From assembly GCA_031431395.1 (NCBI GenBank), contig JANPDJ010000130.1, forward strand, positions 1-8,308: a stretch of 8,308 nucleotides of DNA. Reading direction: 5' to 3'. The notes under the pieces are model-generated. The model saw only the letters and a program-made list of their open reading frames with translations. It did no database searches and had not been told where the DNA came from. Numbering within the stretch: position 1 is the first letter of the stretch; each line of letters opens with the position of its first letter. This DNA comes from VGPE01 sp031431395. Its GTDB lineage: Bacteria > Chloroflexota > Limnocylindria > Limnocylindrales > CSP1-4. The position numbers and the translations under genes are program-made. This document shows, piece by piece, positions 5,666 through 8,308 of this stretch.

Positions 5666-8307
5666 CCGCCTGAGTCCACTGCGGGCGCGGTCAGGGGCAG
5701 GCGCACGGTGACGATCGTGCCGCGACCCTCCTTGGAGCTGGCCTCGATCGTGCCCCGGTGCGCCGCGACGATCTCGTGGGCCAGGAACAGGCCCAGGCCC
5801 AGGCCGGCGCGACCCGAGCGATGGCCCTGTCCCACGCGTGAGTACCGGTCGAAGAGTCGAGGCAGTTCGTCTGCGGGGATGCCGCGCCCGTTGTCGGACA
5901 CGGCAATCGCGGCCCAATGCCCGACGCGTTGGACCCGCACCGTGACATGGGTCGCGGGACCGTGCTTCAGGGCGTTGGTGACGAGATTGAAAATGACCTG
6001 CTCGATCCGGCCTGGGTCGGCGTCAACGATGAACTGCCGCCGCCGTGTGGCGAGTGCGACCACGGCAGAGTCGCCGGCTACGGCGTCTTCCGTCTCCACA
6101 ACTCGACGGCACAGCGCCACGAGGTCTGTCGGCTCCCGTTCGAGGTTGAGCCGGGTTTCCGCGATGAGGCTCAGGTCGAACAGCCGCTCCGTCATCTCGC
6201 CCAGGGCGCGTACCTGCGCGAGCGCCTGGCCCGCCCAGGCAGCCGCCTTGTCATCCTGCGAGGGGTCGATGCGACGAGCGAGCAGCTGCACGTAGCTGTG
6301 CAGTGCCGCAATGGGGGTGCGCAGTTCGTGACTGGCCGCGGCCAGAAACCGCTCCTGGAGCCGCCGCAGGCTGCGTTCGGTCACGTCCCGAATCACCATG
6401 ACGCTCGCCCACTCAAACCTGCGTTCCGCAAGGGCCGTGCAGTACGCCTCGTACCACCGCCGGGAGCCGTCCGGAGCACCGATGGAGAAGTCCGACCGGA
6501 ATGACTCGCCCTGCCCAGCCAGCGCCTGCGGCCAGAGATCCCGAGGCAGAGGACGGCCGGACTGGTCCTCCGGCACGAACGGTGTTGCCGGGTCGCCGAA
6601 ACTCTCCACGTAGCCGCGATTCCACGACACGGGCCGCCCCTCGGGGTCGAAGGCCAGGACCGCATCGCCAATCCCGTCGAGGATTGACGCCAGGCGGTCT
6701 CGCTCCCGGGCCAGCTGACGCTGCTCGGTGGCCAGCTCCGTGGTCCGCGTCGCGAGGTCCTCGTTGGAGACGTTGAGCTCCTCCACGCTGGCCTGGAGCT
6801 CCTCGTTGAGTGTCTCCAGTTCCTCGTTGGAGGCCTGCAGTTCTTCAGCGAGTGTCTCGGCCTCGTCCCGGGCGGCCTGCGCGTCATCGGCGTTCATCAC
6901 CAGCGTCTCGTTGGCGATGCGCAGCTGGTCATTGGCGCCCGTCATCTCCGCGTTGGCGCCCAGGAGCCGTTGCGATGATTCGATGACCTGGTCGAGGCGT
7001 GAACGCAGTCCAGTTGCCGCTTCGCGATCCGATTGGGCCGCCGTCACGTCCACCACGAGAATCACGGCCCCCTCGATGGGAGTTCCTGCGCCCGATCGAA
7101 GAGGCGTGCAGGTGACTTCCAGGCGGCGCGGCGCCCCGGTAGCCGGGTCGAGTGTGACCGATTGGTGGACGCTCGTCGTTACAAGGCCGCGGAACGCTTC
7201 CGTCAGGTCGACGCGCAATGGGCCAGCGGGCAGCGGTTCGGCCAGACGGATGAAGTCCTCGCCGAGGGCCGAGCCATGGATGCCCAGGAGCCGTCGCGCC
7301 GCCGGGTTGATGCGCATCGTCTCGTAGCGCGGGCCCACCGTGATGACGCCCACGGGCAAGTCGCGGAGGATGGGCTCCACAGGGTCACCAGCCGGATGGG
7401 GCGATTTTCGGGGCAGCGCCGGCAGGGGCCGTGCCGTGGGGCTCCAATCGCGGAGTCGCCGGGAGTCGTCGATCAAGCGGGCAGTCGAGTGGCGCGGCTG
7501 CGGGATGGCCGGCGGTCCCTCGCGCCGGTAGATCTTGACCGCCGGGTCGTCCGCCACGAACGTGTCGTCGATGGCGTCCGCGCTCTCCGCATTGCCCAGC
7601 ACCAGCCATCCGCGCTGGCGGAGGGCGTAGGCGAAGACCTGGAGGACGCGCTGTTGGAGCTCCGGCGTGAAATAGATGAGCACGTTGCGGCAGAGAACGA
7701 TGTCCAGGCGCGGGAATGGCGGCCGCACGCCGAGATCGTGCTCGCCGAAGATCACCAGGTCGCGGACGTCCTTGGCCACTTCGTACCCGTCGCCCACCGC
7801 CGTGAAGTGGCGCCGCAGCATTCCTTGCGGAACCTTCGCCACTACCGCTGCGCTGTACACGCCGCGACGCGCGACCGCCAGTGCCACGGGGTCGATGTCG
7901 GTGGCGAAGATCCGCACCTCGATGGTGCCGCGGTCGGCACCCAGCGCATCCAGAACGAGCATGGCCACGGTGTAGGCCTCTTCACCGGTCGCGCACCCGG
8001 CGCACCAGATCCGGAGCTCGCGGGTGGTGCGGGCGTGGGCGAGGACCTCCGGGAGCACCGTTGCCCGGATCTGGCGCATCACCTTGGCGTCTCTGAAGAA
8101 CTCGGTCACCTTGATCAGAAAGCTGGCGGTCAACTGGCCGTATTCCTGGGGATCCTCGTCGAGGAAGCGCAGGTAGTCGGTCAGGGTCTCCTGGCCGGTG
8201 GCGGCCATCCGGCTCCGGAGACGGCGTTGCACAGTCGCCCGTTTGTACGCCCCAAAGTCGATCCCGCTGCGCTGCTGGAGTCGGACAAGCAGAAGGCGCA
8301 ACTGCTG
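5662..8307 (-). CDS. CheR-type methyltransferase/PAS/PAS sensor histidine kinase, 5' partial
   Basis: The frame is open to the right edge; the first start visible is TTG 8301, which already lies inside the first CheR helix, so the true start is outside the window. Numbering from that TTG (879 aa): CheR domain about 1-258, with VTEFFRD (65-71), the AdoMet-binding CAGCATGEE (100-108) and LCRNVLIYF (203-211). A first PAS is at about 308-422, then a long coiled coil (about 425-540) with the EELQASNEELETLNEEL heptads typical of CheB/CheR-PAS-kinase hybrids, and a second PAS at about 531-642. HisKA has His658 in ASHELRTP; the ATPase domain has N-box FNLVTNALKH (771-780), DNGRGIP (803-809) and GLGLGL (833-838). 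No membrane helix is seen, so it is cytoplasmic in the visible part. It should sense an internal cue and phosphorylate the coupled regulator. Whether a CheB domain precedes CheR cannot be told. Confidence 0.93.
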   Translation of the reverse strand, partial: QQLRLLLVRLQQRSGIDFGAYKRATVQRRLRSRMAATGQETLTDYLRFLDEDPQEYGQLTASFLIKVTEFFRDAKVMRQIRATVLPEVLAHARTTRELRIWCAGCATGEEAYTVAMLVLDALGADRGTIEVRIFATDIDPVALAVARRGVYSAAVVAKVPQGMLRRHFTAVGDGYEVAKDVRDLVIFGEHDLGVRPPFPRLDIVLCRNVLIYFTPELQQRVLQVFAYALRQRGWLVLGNAESADAIDDTFVADDPAVKIYRREGPPAIPQPRHSTARLIDDSRRLRDWSPTARPLPALPRKSPHPAGDPVEPILRDLPVGVITVGPRYETMRINPAARRLLGIHGSALGEDFIRLAEPLPAGPLRVDLTEAFRGLVTTSVHQSVTLDPATGAPRRLEVTCTPLRSGAGTPIEGAVILVVDVTAAQSDREAATGLRSRLDQVIESSQRLLGANAEMTGANDQLRIANETLVMNADDAQAARDEAETLAEELQASNEELETLNEELQASVEELNVSNEDLATRTTELATEQRQLARERDRLASILDGIGDAVLAFDPEGRPVSWNRGYVESFGDPATPFVPEDQSGRPLPRDLWPQALAGQGESFRSDFSIGAPDGSRRWYEAYCTALAERRFEWASVMVIRDVTERSLRRLQERFLAAASHELRTPIAALHSYVQLLARRIDPSQDDKAAAWAGQALAQVRALGEMTERLFDLSLIAETRLNLEREPTDLVALCRRVVETEDAVAGDSAVVALATRRRQFIVDADPGRIEQVIFNLVTNALKHGPATHVTVRVQRVGHWAAIAVSDNGRGIPADELPRLFDRYSRVGQGHRSGRAGLGLGLFLAHEIVAAHRGTIEASSKEGRGTIVTVRLPLTAPAVDSGG

Positions 8308-8308
8308 C

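Noticed and set aside
5090..6295. 401-codon + strand frame opposite the regulator and kinase
   Set aside because: The - strand has full receiver, HTH and kinase motifs here; the + product has low-complexity Arg/Ala/Ser composition.
1..8308. tRNA, rRNA, prophage or insertion sequence
   Set aside because: No cloverleaf or CCA-end pattern, integrase, transposase or terminal inverted repeats were found by reading either strand.

Overview
The window is a high-GC bacterial chromosome fragment. GC3 is about 75-90% in the genes where I counted or sampled it. No ribosomal, tRNA or phylogenetic marker gene is present, so the taxon is a guess. The cysteine-paired Ig-like repeats, the CheR-PAS-histidine kinase type, TTG/GTG starts and 4-nt gene overlaps fit a high-GC soil or water lineage such as Chloroflexota or Actinomycetota. 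I would not go further.

Left part, + strand. Positions 2-2200 hold the 3' part of a long extracellular, repeat-rich Ig-like protein whose 5' end lies outside the window. It has four tandem repeats, each with a Cys-X17-Cys pair. It is followed by two strong hairpins with GNRA loops (2206-2264), probably its transcription terminator. The next + strand gene (ATG 2490) is a 12-helix major facilitator exporter preceded by a perfect 7-1-7 palindrome. Its conserved part ends near 3710, but the frame stays open to 4397 across DNA that looks coding on the other strand.

Right part, all - strand, read right to left. First comes a CheR methyltransferase/PAS/PAS/histidine kinase (5' end beyond the right edge). 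It overlaps by 4 nt (TTGA) a NarL/LuxR-type response regulator, making a two-component pair. After about 280 bp carrying a 16-bp direct repeat comes a GlsB/YeaQ/YmgE-family small membrane protein with a clear Shine-Dalgarno site. That gene overlaps by 4 nt (GTGA) a previously unlisted 50-aa single-helix membrane protein. A 146-aa hypothetical protein with a C-terminal membrane anchor follows; its start codon sits in the loop of an inverted repeat.

Working together (inference): the kinase and regulator are surely a pair. The membrane mini-cluster just downstream on the same strand could be one of their targets, for example in an envelope-stress response, but only adjacency and orientation support that. 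The exporter and the surface protein are separate + strand units.
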